Positions 9,663 to 19,146 are shown, numbered from the stretch's first letter. The stretch: DNA of 64,000 nucleotides from Cohaesibacter gelatinilyticus (GCF_900215605.1 NZ_OBEL01000004.1:346565-410564); one strand, 5' to 3'. The notes: a model not told the origin generated them from the letters alone. Numbers and translations: made by a program.

Positions 9663-9683
9663 CAGCAGCGCTATGCGCTGCTG
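9663..9683 (+). other. Perfect hairpin between permease and hydrolase genes
   Basis: CAGCAGCGC, TAT, GCGCTGCTG: nine base pairs with a three-base loop and no T-run after it. It could attenuate or separate transcripts in the operon, or stabilise the 3' end of the transporter mRNA. Confidence 0.5.
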
Positions 9684-9734
9684 ACGGCACCGCTTTGCCG
9701 AAAGAAAGACCGATCGTCAGCAAAGGACATAAAA

Positions 9735-10511
9735 ATGGGTGGTTCTGCTCCAATCGTTGGCATTCTTGCGACTTCTACCAGTGATGCTGGACTGGATGCG
9801 CAAATTATTGATGACAAATATCTTCTGGCTGCAATGGAAGTGATCGATGCAGTTCCCCTCATCCTGCCAACCTTGTTTGGCAAGAAGGAGTTTGAACGGA
9901 TTTTGCCAATGCTGGATGGCGTGATCCTGACTGGTGATGCCTCCAATCTTCAACCCTCCTTATATGGTGCTGGTGGGGATGAGAAAAGCCATGGGCCGTT
10001 TGATACAAAGCGCGATTCTTCAGCTTTTGAGCTTATTCAGTTGGCCTTCGATCGAGATGTTCCATTGCTTGGTATCTGTCGTGGCATGCAAGAGATGAAT
10101 GTCGTGTTGGGCGGCACCATGCGCAATGATGTCAATGAAAACAAAGCCTTCGACCGTCATCATCCAACGGACTATAGCCAACCGCCTAACCAACGCTATG
10201 GCGCTGCGCATGAGTTGAAATTGGAAGCGTATGGTTTGCTCGCTGAAATCCTCGGTCCGGGTTCTCATTCCGTCAACTCCCTGCACGAGCAAGCCGTTGA
10301 GACTCTGGCACCAGCGTTGATGTTGGATGCAATATCCGAAGATGGATTGATCGAAGCTTTTCATCATCCGGACAAACGCTTCTTCTTGGGCCTGCAATGG
10401 CACGCAGAATTTGCCGCAAAAGACAATGAGATCTCTAGCGCTATTTTTACAGCGTTTTCTAAGGCTATGGCGTCAAAGAACCAATCCCTGACTGCTCTGG
10501 CCAAGGGCTGA
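9735..10511 (+). CDS. Gamma-glutamyl-gamma-aminobutyrate hydrolase-like class I glutamine amidotransferase (peptidase C26)
   Basis: 258 residues with the PuuD-like layout. The nucleophile is Cys115 in LLGICRGMQE, with His223 and Glu225 in LGLQWHAEF completing the triad; GGTMRNDV after the nucleophile is also typical. Such enzymes cut gamma-glutamyl amide bonds in the cytoplasm, for example releasing GABA from gamma-glutamyl-GABA in putrescine breakdown. Its position behind an amino-acid importer suggests use of an imported gamma-glutamyl compound. The 3' end overlaps the convergent LysR gene by 39 bases (10473-10511). The exact substrate is not shown by the sequence, and no other putrescine-pathway gene is nearby. 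Confidence 0.88.
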   Translation: MGGSAPIVGILATSTSDAGLDAQIIDDKYLLAAMEVIDAVPLILPTLFGKKEFERILPMLDGVILTGDASNLQPSLYGAGGDEKSHGPFDTKRDSSAFELIQLAFDRDVPLLGICRGMQEMNVVLGGTMRNDVNENKAFDRHHPTDYSQPPNQRYGAAHELKLEAYGLLAEILGPGSHSVNSLHEQAVETLAPALMLDAISEDGLIEAFHHPDKRFFLGLQWHAEFAAKDNEISSAIFTAFSKAMASKNQSLTALAKG

Positions 10512-11357
10512 GAGCAGCCGTGGCATGGGATCACGGTTTTGCATGACAAGGCCAACCATATGTTCCACTTCCGGCTCAACCAACGGAATGGCGCATAGGC
10601 CTTCCATTTCGCTGAGATGAATTTTGCAATTCTCCGGCAGAACAGCGGCATAGTGACCAGTCTGGATGAAGGCGTAGAGATTGTTGATGCTATTGCTTTC
10701 GACATCTGCATGAGGAAAGCAATCAACCTGTTTGAAGGCAGCATCGACAATCTGGCGGAACTGCATGTCCGGGGTTAAGCAACAAAGGCTTTGTTCTGCA
10801 GCTTCTTTCCAACTCAAGGCTTCCCTGCTCGAAAGCTCATGATCGCGATGAATGAACAGGCAATAGCGTTCGGTATAAAGTGGCCAGGTGCGTGTATTGT
10901 CCAGCTTTTCATTGCCAAGGTAGGAAATCCCGGCATCGATTGAGCCATCTTCAAGTTGGCGCTGGATATCCTTGGAACTACGGGACAAGATTGTGAATTG
11001 AACCGCCGGATAGCTGTTGCGCATGGCTTGCACCACCTTGGGGACCATGGGGAGAGCGGAAGGAATTGCCCCCACAGTTATGCGCCCGCGCAGATCACCA
11101 GTCAGGCCTGCCAATTCATCCCGCAAGCCGTCACAATCTTCAACAATGCGCTTGGCCCAAGCCAAAACCCGCTCGCCATCATCCGTAAGACCAAGATAGC
11201 GCTGTCCTCGGCGCACAATGGAGACGCCTAGCTCCTGCTCCAGCTGGCGAATACGGCCAGAGAGAGTTGGCTGGGTGACATTGCACACTTGCGCCGCCCG
11301 GGTGAAGTGCTTCTCCCGAGCCAATGCAATCAAATATTGAAGCTGACGGATATCCAT
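10473..11357 (-). CDS. fdsR: LysR-family regulator of the formate dehydrogenase operon (FdsR-like)
   Basis: 294 residues; N-terminal helix-turn-helix (about residues 3-60, HFTRAAQVCNVTQPTLSGRI) and effector domain (about 88-285). It lies 46 bases after fdsD on the same strand, so it is probably the last gene of the fds transcription unit. LysR genes accompany fds operons in other proteobacteria, which supports a role in formate-responsive control; that assignment is by context. Its 3' end overlaps the convergent hydrolase gene by 39 bases, an unusually tight tail-to-tail arrangement. Confidence 0.85.
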   Translation of the reverse strand: MDIRQLQYLIALAREKHFTRAAQVCNVTQPTLSGRIRQLEQELGVSIVRRGQRYLGLTDDGERVLAWAKRIVEDCDGLRDELAGLTGDLRGRITVGAIPSALPMVPKVVQAMRNSYPAVQFTILSRSSKDIQRQLEDGSIDAGISYLGNEKLDNTRTWPLYTERYCLFIHRDHELSSREALSWKEAAEQSLCCLTPDMQFRQIVDAAFKQVDCFPHADVESNSINNLYAFIQTGHYAAVLPENCKIHLSEMEGLCAIPLVEPEVEHMVGLVMQNRDPMPRLLSALGQSSQGLVL

Positions 11358-11403
11358 AGTTGGTCATAACATGGTCAGGCATTGGCCTGACAGAGGTGAT
11401 CTT

Positions 11404-11613
11404 CTAATCAAGGCACTTTTTCAGACCGTCGATGGCGAGTGGCTTCAACTTATCCCCTTGCTCGTCGATAAGTGTTGAGATCTGCCCCTTCATGCGCGGA
11501 TCCCAGAAATCACGAACATGGGTAGCGACGCCGTCTACAGCTCGGGCTTGCGGATAGGATTGAAAGAAATCCGCGATCTGATTGGCCATTCTGATCAGCT
11601 CATCCTGATTCAT
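11404..11613 (-). CDS. fdsD: NAD-dependent formate dehydrogenase delta subunit
   Basis: A 69-residue protein matching the small FdsD family: MNQDELIRMANQIADFF at the N-terminus, then a VATHVRDFWDPRMKGQI core that is strongly typical. FdsD is needed for full activity or assembly of the molybdenum formate dehydrogenase, though its exact role is not settled. It follows fdhD after 15 bases in the usual fdsGBACD order. Confidence 0.9.
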   Translation of the reverse strand: MNQDELIRMANQIADFFQSYPQARAVDGVATHVRDFWDPRMKGQISTLIDEQGDKLKPLAIDGLKKCLD

Positions 11614-11628
11614 TATGATGTCTCCACC

Positions 11629-12474
11629 TTATTCATTGCCTTTTTCGGGCATATCTTTGGGATCAAAGCACATCAGCTCGTCCCGATTTCTGATGACTAT
11701 GTGCATGTTTGCTGTCTTGGCAAGTTTCAGGGCCAAAACGCTAGGGGCAGACGCTGCTGCAACCAGTGGAACACCAAGAACAGCAGCCTTCTGAACCATC
11801 TCGAAGCTCAAGCGGCTGGATAACAGCAAAAAGCAGCGACTTGGCTCATAGCCTTGCTTGATGGCGGCACCAGCCAACTTGTCGACGGCATTATGACGGC
11901 CGATATCTTCTCGCAGCAGCAAGATATTGCCTTGCCGATCACAAAGAGCTGCTGCGTGGGTCGTGTGATTTTCCTGCCGCATGATCTGCTTGGCACCAAA
12001 AGCGGCAAAGGCTTTGCGCACCGCATCCAGTTGTGGTTGAACACCAAATACCCGAGGTGGTGCGGTGACGCTGGCCGATAAGCTTTGAGCCCCGCATAGC
12101 CCGCAGGAAGAGCGGCCTGCCAATGCGCGGCGGCGAGCAAAACTATCACTTTTCCCCTCACCTTCGATGGTGAGGTTCAGCAGATAGCCATCCGCAACCG
12201 GTGTCAGGGCCATGCGTTTGATCTCATCCGGGGATGAGACCAATCCTTCGGATAAGGCAAAACCGAGAGCGAAATCTTCCAGATCTGAAGGTGTGAGCAT
12301 CATGACTGCAAAATCTTCGCCATTGACGAGAATGCCAACTGGCATTTCCTCGGCGATGATCCAGCTGTCATCGATGCTCCCCTCAAGACCGACGCGCTTG
12401 CCTGGCATCAGGCGAGACGCGGCGACCTCTTCCATCTGGTTCAACTCGCTGATTTTGACCTTATTCTGCGGCAT
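11629..12474 (-). CDS. fdhD: Formate dehydrogenase sulfurtransferase FdhD (FdsC)
   Basis: 281 residues from the ATG at 12474; a GTG at 12480 is an alternative start. The motif SSCGLCGAQ supplies Cys124 and Cys127, the conserved pair that carries sulfur from a cysteine desulfurase to the bis-MGD cofactor of formate dehydrogenase. LLREDIGRHNAVDKL, also present, is the other signature of the family. The start overlaps the end of fdsA by 14 bases, so translation is probably coupled, and fdsD follows. It acts in the cytoplasm as a maturation factor for FdsA. Confidence 0.94.
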   Translation of the reverse strand: MPQNKVKISELNQMEEVAASRLMPGKRVGLEGSIDDSWIIAEEMPVGILVNGEDFAVMMLTPSDLEDFALGFALSEGLVSSPDEIKRMALTPVADGYLLNLTIEGEGKSDSFARRRALAGRSSCGLCGAQSLSASVTAPPRVFGVQPQLDAVRKAFAAFGAKQIMRQENHTTHAAALCDRQGNILLLREDIGRHNAVDKLAGAAIKQGYEPSRCFLLLSSRLSFEMVQKAAVLGVPLVAAASAPSVLALKLAKTANMHIVIRNRDELMCFDPKDMPEKGNE

Positions 12475-15313
12475 CAACACGGATCCGGTAGTGGGTTTGC
12501 GCCTTGTCCTTATGTTCTTCCTGCCAATCAGATGGTCGGTTGGAGCGATGGACCTGAACGGCAGTCACCTTATATTCCGGGCAATTGGTAGCCCAATCAG
12601 AATTGTCAGTGGTGATGACATTCGCCCCGGATAGAGGATGGTGGAATGTGGTATAGACCACACCAACCGGCATCCGGTCTGTGAGCTCCGCCCTAAGCGT
12701 CGTGGAGCCCATACGGCTTGCGATGGAAACCTGATCACCATCAGCGATGCCGCGATCCTCTGCATCATGCGGATGGATTTCAAGGATATCCTCTTCATGC
12801 CAACGGCTGTTTTCCGTACGGCGGGTCTGCGCCCCCACATTGTACTGGCTAAGGATACGACCGGTGGTAAGCAGCAATGGATAGAAGCGGTTGCTGCGCT
12901 CAGATGTCGGTACATAATCGGTGATCATGAACTGCCCTTTGCCACCAGCAAAGCCATTCACATGCATGATAGGCGAGCCATCTGGATTGGCATCATTGAC
13001 CGGCCATTGCAGGCTTTCACCGTTATCCAAACGCTGATGAGAAACACCCGCAAAGGACGGAGTAAGACGTGCAATTTCATCCATGATCTCAGCGGCATTG
13101 TTATAGCTCATGTCATAGCCCATGGCCTTGGCCAATCGGCAAACAGCTTCCCATTCTGAGAGTTCCGACTGCTCTTTCATCACTGGACGCACGCGGTTGA
13201 TACGACGCTCCGCATTGGTGAAAGTGCCGTCTTTCTCAAGGAAGGAGGTTCCTGGCAGGAAGACATGAGCAAAAGCTGCAGTCTCATTAAGGAAGAGGTC
13301 CTGCACAATAAGAATGTCCAAAGCTTTCAGTGCTTCTTCCACGTGAGAAGTATTCGGATCAGATTGGGCGATGTCCTCACCTTGCACGAACATACCCTTA
13401 TAGCTGCCATCAATGGCAGCAGCGAACATGTTCGGGATACGAAGGCCAGGTTCTGCGAGCAACTCGACGCCCCAGTCAGCCTCGAACAGAGCACGAGTTG
13501 CATCGTCAGCTACGTGGCGATAGCCAGGCAGCTCATGCGGAAAGGAGCCCATGTCGCAGGAGCCTTGCACGTTATTCTGACCACGCAGGGGGTTGATACC
13601 CACGCCCTCACGACCAAAATTGCCGGTTGCCATGGCGAGATTGGCCATAGCCATGACCATGGTGGAGCCTTGAGAATGCTCGGTCACACCAAGGCCGTAA
13701 TAGATGGCGCCATTGCCACCAGTCGCATATAGGCGAGCAGCTTGACGGAGCTCTTGCGGATCAACACCGATGATTTCAGCGAGGCTTTCAGGACTGTTGC
13801 GCTCCTCAGAGGCGAATGCGCGCCAGCGTTCAAATTCAACTGGATCGCAACGTTCAGTCACAAAGTCTTCGTCGACGAGACCTTCGGTGACAACAACGTG
13901 GGCTAGGGCATTCATCACTGCCACATTGGTGCCAGGGCGGAGTTGGATATGATGATCTGCACGGATATGCGCGGATTTTACCAGATCGATGCGGCGTGGA
14001 TCCACCACGATTGACTTGGCCCCTGCCCGCAGACGTTTCTTCATGCGGCTTCCAAATACCGGATGTGCATCGGTCGGGTTTGCTCCGATCAGGAGGATGA
14101 CATCTGATTTATCAACGGAGGCAAAGGTTTGGGTGCCTGCGGAAGTACCAAGGGTGGTTTTCAGACCATAACCGGTCGGAGAGTGACAGACGCGGGCGCA
14201 GGTATCGACATTGTTCGTGCCAAAGGCTGCGCGGATCATCTTCTGGACCACATAGACTTCTTCATTGGTACAGCGTGAAGAGGTGATGCCGCCGATGGAG
14301 CCTTTGCCATGCTTTGCTTGTGTTGCTTTCAGGCGGTCTGCCGCAAATGCAATGGCTTCATTCCAACTCACCTTGCGCCATGGATCGGTATAGCTCTCAC
14401 GGATCATAGGCTCAGTCTGACGATCCTTATGGGTAGCATAGCCAAAGGCAAAGCGGCCTTTGACACAGGAATGGCCTTCATTGGCCTTGCCATCCTTGTA
14501 AGGAACCATGCGGATCAGCTCGTCGCCTTGCATCTCTGCCTTGAAGGAACAGCCAACACCACAATAGGCGCATGTAGTAACAACGCTGCGGGATGGGGTG
14601 CCATGATCAGCTACAGCTTTCTCAACCAATGTTGCAGTCGGGCAGGCCTGAACACAAGCGCCACAAGAGACACAATCGGAAGAGAAGAAATCATCCATGC
14701 CAACGCCGGCAGAGACTTTACTATCGAAGCCACGGCCTTCGATGGTCAGAGCAAAGGTGCCTTGGGTCTCTTCACAAGCGCGTACGCAGCGGGAGCAAAC
14801 GATACATTTGGAAGCGTCGAACTGGAAATAAGGGTTGGAGCCATCAATCGGCGCTTTGACTTCCTCTTCGAAATGGTTCTCACCTTTCATGCCATAACGC
14901 ACTTCACGCAAGCCAACGGTGCCTGCGGTGTCTTGAAGTTCACAATCGCCATTGGTTGGACAGGTCAGGCAATCCAGAGGATGATCGGAGATATAAAGCT
15001 CCATAACGCCTTTGCGCAAACGCTCCAACCGGTTGTTCTGGGTCGTAACCTTCATGCCATCGCGCACAGGCGTCGTGCAAGAGGATGGTGTGCCACGCAC
15101 GCCTTCAATCTCGACAAGACACATGCGGCAGGAACCCCATGCTTCCAGACTGTCGGTTGCACAAAGTTTTGGGATCGGACGTTCCACCTTGCTGGCGGCA
15201 TGCATCACCGAACTACCTTCCGGCACGGTCACTTCGACATCATCAATCCAGAGGGTTATCGGTTTGCCAGCACCTTCGGGGGTGCCATGATCGGTCTCTT
15301 TAATCAAGCTCAT
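12461..15313 (-). CDS. fdsA: NAD-dependent formate dehydrogenase alpha subunit, molybdenum catalytic subunit
   Basis: 950 residues, the normal FdsA length. Ligands visible in order: an N-terminal 2Fe-2S site (Cys51, Cys62, Cys65, Cys79), a His-Cys3 4Fe-4S site (His111, Cys115, Cys118, Cys124), two ferredoxin-type 4Fe-4S sites (Cys170-180 and Cys214-224), then the CAYCGVGC cluster (Cys248, 251, 255 and Cys283). The metal-binding residue is Cys376 in TCARVCHSPTG, so this is a cysteine, not selenocysteine, enzyme. A bis-MGD molybdopterin fold fills the rest. It oxidises formate to CO2 and passes electrons through FdsB/FdsG to NAD. It begins 10 bases after fdsB. Confidence 0.97.
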   Translation of the reverse strand: MSLIKETDHGTPEGAGKPITLWIDDVEVTVPEGSSVMHAASKVERPIPKLCATDSLEAWGSCRMCLVEIEGVRGTPSSCTTPVRDGMKVTTQNNRLERLRKGVMELYISDHPLDCLTCPTNGDCELQDTAGTVGLREVRYGMKGENHFEEEVKAPIDGSNPYFQFDASKCIVCSRCVRACEETQGTFALTIEGRGFDSKVSAGVGMDDFFSSDCVSCGACVQACPTATLVEKAVADHGTPSRSVVTTCAYCGVGCSFKAEMQGDELIRMVPYKDGKANEGHSCVKGRFAFGYATHKDRQTEPMIRESYTDPWRKVSWNEAIAFAADRLKATQAKHGKGSIGGITSSRCTNEEVYVVQKMIRAAFGTNNVDTCARVCHSPTGYGLKTTLGTSAGTQTFASVDKSDVILLIGANPTDAHPVFGSRMKKRLRAGAKSIVVDPRRIDLVKSAHIRADHHIQLRPGTNVAVMNALAHVVVTEGLVDEDFVTERCDPVEFERWRAFASEERNSPESLAEIIGVDPQELRQAARLYATGGNGAIYYGLGVTEHSQGSTMVMAMANLAMATGNFGREGVGINPLRGQNNVQGSCDMGSFPHELPGYRHVADDATRALFEADWGVELLAEPGLRIPNMFAAAIDGSYKGMFVQGEDIAQSDPNTSHVEEALKALDILIVQDLFLNETAAFAHVFLPGTSFLEKDGTFTNAERRINRVRPVMKEQSELSEWEAVCRLAKAMGYDMSYNNAAEIMDEIARLTPSFAGVSHQRLDNGESLQWPVNDANPDGSPIMHVNGFAGGKGQFMITDYVPTSERSNRFYPLLLTTGRILSQYNVGAQTRRTENSRWHEEDILEIHPHDAEDRGIADGDQVSIASRMGSTTLRAELTDRMPVGVVYTTFHHPLSGANVITTDNSDWATNCPEYKVTAVQVHRSNRPSDWQEEHKDKAQTHYRIRVDAAE

Positions 15314-15323
15314 GACGTCTCTC

Positions 15324-16883
15324 CTATTCGGCTGCTTCGGCTGGTTGGGACGGGGTGCGGTCGAAATCTTGCGGGAACAGACGCAATGCGGACAGAACCG
15401 GCATAGGTGTCAATCCACCCATGGCACAGAGGGAACCATCTGTCATGATTTCGCAGAGATCTTCAACCAGTGCGATATTATTGGCGACATTCTCGCCGCG
15501 TAAGATTTTCTCGACGGTCTCGCGGCCACGCACCGCGCCAACGCGGCACGGCGTACATTTGCCACAACTTTCAACCTGACAGAATTCAAACGCAAAGCGA
15601 GCCATATCGGCCATATCGACTGTGCTGTCGAAAACAGTGATGCCACCATGGCCGAGCATGGCCTGACTTTGGGCCAAGCTTTCATAATCCATTGGCAGAT
15701 CAAGCATGTCCTCAGAGACATAAGCGCCCAATGGACCGCCAAGCTGAGCGGTGCGAAATGGCTTGCCGGAAAGGGTGCCACCACCAAAATCTTCTATCAA
15801 TTCGCGGATGGTTACGCCGAAGGCTTTCTCAACCAAACCACCTTGTTTGATGTTACCAGCCAATTGGAAAGGCTGGGTGCCGGTCGAGCGCCCCATGCCA
15901 TAGTTCTTGTAGAAGTCGGCTCCGTTGGCCAGAATGATGGGAACAGACGCAAGGGTCAGAATGTTGTTGACGATGGTCGGTTTGCCAAACAGGCCTACTA
16001 TGGCCGGTATTGGCGGTTTGGAGCGCACGGTACCACGCTTGCCCTCGATGGAGTTGAGCATGGAGCTCTCTTCACCACAAATATAAGCACCTGCTCCTTT
16101 ACGAATGGAAAGCGTAAAGCTCTTACCGCTGCCCTGAATATCGTTGCCCAGCCAATTGGCTCTTGTCAGGACATCAATGGCACGGTTCATCTTGGAGATG
16201 GCGTGAGGATATTCGGAGCGAATATAGACATAGCCTTTTGTTGCGCCCGTTGCGATACCTGCGATGATCATTCCTTCGATCAGGCAGAATGGATCACCTT
16301 CCATCAGCATGCGGTCGGCAAAGGTACCACTATCGCCTTCATCGGCGTTGGCACAGATATATTTCTGCTCGACAGATTGGTCGAGCACAGTCTTCCATTT
16401 GATGCCTGCGGGGAAACCAGCACCCCCGCGGCCTCTGAGACCGGATTCCGTTACCTCGGCACAAATGTCCGCAGGCATGAGGGCCAAAGCCTTTTTGAGC
16501 CCGGCCAGCCCACCATGTTGCTCATAAGCGTTCAGATCCAGCGGATCGGTCAATCCGACGCGAGCAAAGGTAAGGCGTTCTTGATTTTTGAAGTAAGGTA
16601 TTTCTTCGGTCAGACCCAGACCAAGTGGATGGTCGCTACCAGCCTGCATGGCGTCAAACAGGCTATCGACAGCATCCAGTGTGACAGGAGCAAAGGCCAG
16701 GCGCCCCTTTTCCGTCTCAAGCTCTACCATCGGTTCCAGCCATAACATACCGCGAGAGCCATTCCGAACGATGATCAGATCCACATTACGCTCATTGCCC
16801 AATACAGCAAAACGCTCAGCAATTTCATCAGCACCGACTGAGAGAGCGGCAGCGTCATCCGGTATATAAAGGATCATGCTCAT
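15324..16883 (-). CDS. fdsB: NAD-dependent formate dehydrogenase beta subunit (NuoF-like)
   Basis: 519 residues. A thioredoxin-like N-terminal region (1-120) precedes the NuoF-like diaphorase part. GLRGRGGAGFPAGIKW (about 148-163) and ANADEGDSGTFADR (about 178-191) are the NADH/FMN-binding signatures, and a 4Fe-4S site is formed by Cys440, Cys443, Cys446 (ESCGKCTPCR) and Cys486. It receives electrons from FdsA and reduces NAD in the cytosolic complex. Its start overlaps the fdsG stop by 4 bases (ATGA), and fdsA follows after 10 bases. Confidence 0.96.
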   Translation of the reverse strand: MSMILYIPDDAAALSVGADEIAERFAVLGNERNVDLIIVRNGSRGMLWLEPMVELETEKGRLAFAPVTLDAVDSLFDAMQAGSDHPLGLGLTEEIPYFKNQERLTFARVGLTDPLDLNAYEQHGGLAGLKKALALMPADICAEVTESGLRGRGGAGFPAGIKWKTVLDQSVEQKYICANADEGDSGTFADRMLMEGDPFCLIEGMIIAGIATGATKGYVYIRSEYPHAISKMNRAIDVLTRANWLGNDIQGSGKSFTLSIRKGAGAYICGEESSMLNSIEGKRGTVRSKPPIPAIVGLFGKPTIVNNILTLASVPIILANGADFYKNYGMGRSTGTQPFQLAGNIKQGGLVEKAFGVTIRELIEDFGGGTLSGKPFRTAQLGGPLGAYVSEDMLDLPMDYESLAQSQAMLGHGGITVFDSTVDMADMARFAFEFCQVESCGKCTPCRVGAVRGRETVEKILRGENVANNIALVEDLCEIMTDGSLCAMGGLTPMPVLSALRLFPQDFDRTPSQPAEAAE

Positions 16884-17404
16884 GACAGGCTCTCCTTCAT
16901 GCTCTTGCTAATGGATGCATCAAGAGAGGCGTCACTTACACGCCCAAGCAGACGCTCGTTGACCATGGCAGAAGGACCAAGTGCGCAATTGCCGAGACAA
17001 TAAACCGGCTCGATTGTGATGCCGGATACAGAGGTGCCGAAATCATCCATGCCATGCTTGGAGAGAATGCGATCAATCAATGCATTGGCCCCAACGGATT
17101 GACACGCTTCAGCTCGACACAATTTTACAACAACCTTACCTGCAGGTTTCGTACGGAAATCATGATAGAAGCTGACCACACCGTGAATCTCGGCTTTGCC
17201 AACATTCAGGATATCTGCAAGGACTGGCTGTAGTGCAGGGGATACAAGGCCGAACTCTTCCTGCATGGCATGCAAAATTTCCAGCAAATTTGCGGTGTCA
17301 TTGCCGTATTCCGCGCAAATCATGCGCGTACGCGCTTCCCACTCGGCGTCAAGCGGGTCTGTATGTTCTGGGTTAGCCCCAATTGCGGGCATGGGTGGCG
17401 TCAT
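16880..17404 (-). CDS. fdsG: NAD-dependent formate dehydrogenase gamma subunit (NuoE-like)
   Basis: 174 residues from the ATG at 17404, chosen because TGGAGGACC lies just upstream; a start at 17434 would add 10 residues with no better signal. The thioredoxin-like 2Fe-2S site is made by Cys96, Cys101, Cys136 and Cys140 (KLCRAEACQ and YCLGNCALG), as in NuoE. It is the first gene of the fds operon and overlaps fdsB by 4 bases. The upstream dyad at 17471-17498 is a possible operator. Confidence 0.95.
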   Translation of the reverse strand: MTPPMPAIGANPEHTDPLDAEWEARTRMICAEYGNDTANLLEILHAMQEEFGLVSPALQPVLADILNVGKAEIHGVVSFYHDFRTKPAGKVVVKLCRAEACQSVGANALIDRILSKHGMDDFGTSVSGITIEPVYCLGNCALGPSAMVNERLLGRVSDASLDASISKSMKESLS

Positions 17405-17792
17405 GATCGGGTCCTCCAGGCATTCGGACTGCATGAGCAGGATGGTCTTTTCGAATGCAAATTGTCTGCCTGACGCATATAGTGGTCTTATCGCGTCAAA
17501 GCGTTGCTTTCATGGATGCCATGGATGGGAATGCATAGGCCAATTGTTATTGACTATCACCCTATAGAGGACATCTATCAAAGCCGGGCCTCAAGACGCA
17601 TTATAGCGCAAATGAGCCATTCTTGCTTGCAAATTGGCGTGAGGGGAAGACGTGAACCCGAAGCAATTATCTCTCAACCTGCTGATTGAGAGGTAATTGG
17701 TGATGAACATGCTGAACGCATTGCAGTTTGACAGGACCTCTGATTAAGTTTGCAGTCTGATTTTATGCGTGTTGGGAAGAGACCTCCATTCC
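17405..17792. other. Divergent control region between fdsG and the YdcF-like gene
   Basis: A 388-base region carrying the promoters of the fds operon (minus) and the plus-strand membrane protein. Apart from the dyad at 17471-17498 I recognise no gene or RNA in it. Confidence 0.5.
17471..17498. promoter_or_regulatory. Dyad upstream of the fds operon, candidate operator
   Basis: TGACGC at 17471-17476 and GCGTCA at 17493-17498 are an exact inverted pair, with centres two helical turns apart, about 67-94 bases before the fdsG start. That is where LysR-type activators usually bind. The link to the LysR protein at the end of the operon is inference. Confidence 0.35.
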
Positions 17793-18578
17793 ATGTCCGA
17801 TATGATATTTTTTCTTTTATCCAAGACATTGGTTGTTGGCTTGCGGGTCGAGAGCTGGATCCTATTTGGTATGTTGGTGACCATATGGTTCAGTTATCGC
17901 AATCAGCGCCGCGCTTCGCTGGTAACGGGCCTTATTATCGCTGGTGCTGTCTTTGCATTCTCGCTTTTTCCGTTGGGGTACCCTTTCCTGCAAAGCTTGG
18001 AACGGCAATACCCGGCCTCTCCCTCTCTTTCTCAAGTTGATGGCGTGATTGTTCTTGGGGGTGGGGAGCTTTCTGCTCGCAGTGCCTATTGGAAACAGAG
18101 CCAAATGAGCGGCAGTGCTGAGCGTTTGATTTTTGGAGCCAGTTTGGCGCAACAGTTTCCAGAAGCAAAAATCGTCTTCTCAGGTGGTTCCTCTCGATTG
18201 AGAGACCAGTTGAATGAAGGACCCACTGAGGGACAAGTCGCACGAGATCTTCTATTACGCCTTGGAGTTTCTGCCGATCGACTGGTAATCGAAAGCAGAG
18301 CTCGCAATACCCATGAGAATGCGATTTTTCTCTATGATTTGGTCAAGCCCAAACCAGATGAAACCTGGGTCTTGGTGACGAGTGCTTTCCATATGTCCCG
18401 TTCCATGCGCAGTTTTGAACGCGCCGGATGGTCCAATGTCGTAGCCTATCCCGTCGATTATCAAACTGGTGCCTTTAGTGATGATATCGGTTGGGGGTTA
18501 TCCGGGCATTTGGATGGGTTCAACACCGCCATCAGGGAATGGGTCGGACTTCTGGTTTATGATCTGACCGGAAGATAA
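17793..18578 (+). CDS. YdcF/ElyC-family (DUF218) membrane protein
   Basis: 261 residues from the ATG at 17793. Two or three membrane helices occupy about residues 1-65, followed by the DUF218 domain (about 80-245) with the VDGVIVLGGGE, IVFSGGSSR, ARNTHENA and VTSAFHMSRSM motifs that line the family's putative active site. Relatives include E. coli ElyC, linked to envelope and peptidoglycan-precursor homeostasis, and SanA-type proteins; the biochemical reaction is not established. It is divergent from the fds operon and probably unrelated to it. Confidence 0.85.
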   Translation: MSDMIFFLLSKTLVVGLRVESWILFGMLVTIWFSYRNQRRASLVTGLIIAGAVFAFSLFPLGYPFLQSLERQYPASPSLSQVDGVIVLGGGELSARSAYWKQSQMSGSAERLIFGASLAQQFPEAKIVFSGGSSRLRDQLNEGPTEGQVARDLLLRLGVSADRLVIESRARNTHENAIFLYDLVKPKPDETWVLVTSAFHMSRSMRSFERAGWSNVVAYPVDYQTGAFSDDIGWGLSGHLDGFNTAIREWVGLLVYDLTGR

Positions 18579-18696
18579 GTCTGGTCCCGATCGCCACAAT
18601 CGTGGATATGGCCATCGGGATGCTTCAAGCTGACACGGCACTCTAATAGCAGGCATGAATTTTGGCAGCGAGGTGTGATTGCCGACGGGGCTGTCA

Positions 18697-19077
18697 CTAT
18701 TTCATCGAGCTGATACCGAACATATTGCCTTCGCTATCTTGGCAGAGCGAGACGAAGCCGAACTCACCGATTGAAAATTTTGGTCTGACAACCTGTCCTC
18801 CCGCATCTCCCACGCGGGCTTCTTCCACCGCGCAGTCTTGTGCGGAAAAATAGACGATGGTTCCGCCAAATCCTGGCGAAGCATGTGGGGACTTGGTAAG
18901 TGCGCCACCGGCACCATAGACAGACATATCAGCTGGAAAGCTCATCATCTGATTTTCTCCGGTTGGATCGCCAATTGGTTCCAATTTGCAATCCAGGATG
19001 GTCTCGTAAAAGGTGACAGCTCGATCTAAATCCGAGACATAAATATCGAACCAACCGATTGCGTTCATTTTAGACAT
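18697..19077 (-). CDS. VOC-superfamily (glyoxalase/bleomycin-resistance-like) protein
   Basis: 126 residues from the ATG at 19077, preceded by GGAG at an 8-base distance. The pattern IGWFDIYVSDLDRAVTFYETIL at the start and GFVSLCQDSEGNMFGI near the end is the paired beta-alpha-beta-beta-beta fold of vicinal-oxygen-chelate proteins. The reaction is unknown; many such single-domain proteins bind small metabolites or metals. The AraC gene at 19147-19887 lies just upstream on the same strand, so the two may be co-transcribed. Confidence 0.85.
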   Translation of the reverse strand: MSKMNAIGWFDIYVSDLDRAVTFYETILDCKLEPIGDPTGENQMMSFPADMSVYGAGGALTKSPHASPGFGGTIVYFSAQDCAVEEARVGDAGGQVVRPKFSIGEFGFVSLCQDSEGNMFGISSMK

Positions 19078-19146
19078 GGTCAACTCCACTTCATTGTTTC
19101 CGTTGCCCAAAATGTAATGTCTCAGTATTGACCCGTATTGTAGATA

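Noticed and set aside
14309..16745. Two 365-codon plus-strand frames over fdsA and fdsB
   Set aside because: They lie entirely opposite well-supported genes and show no recognisable domain.
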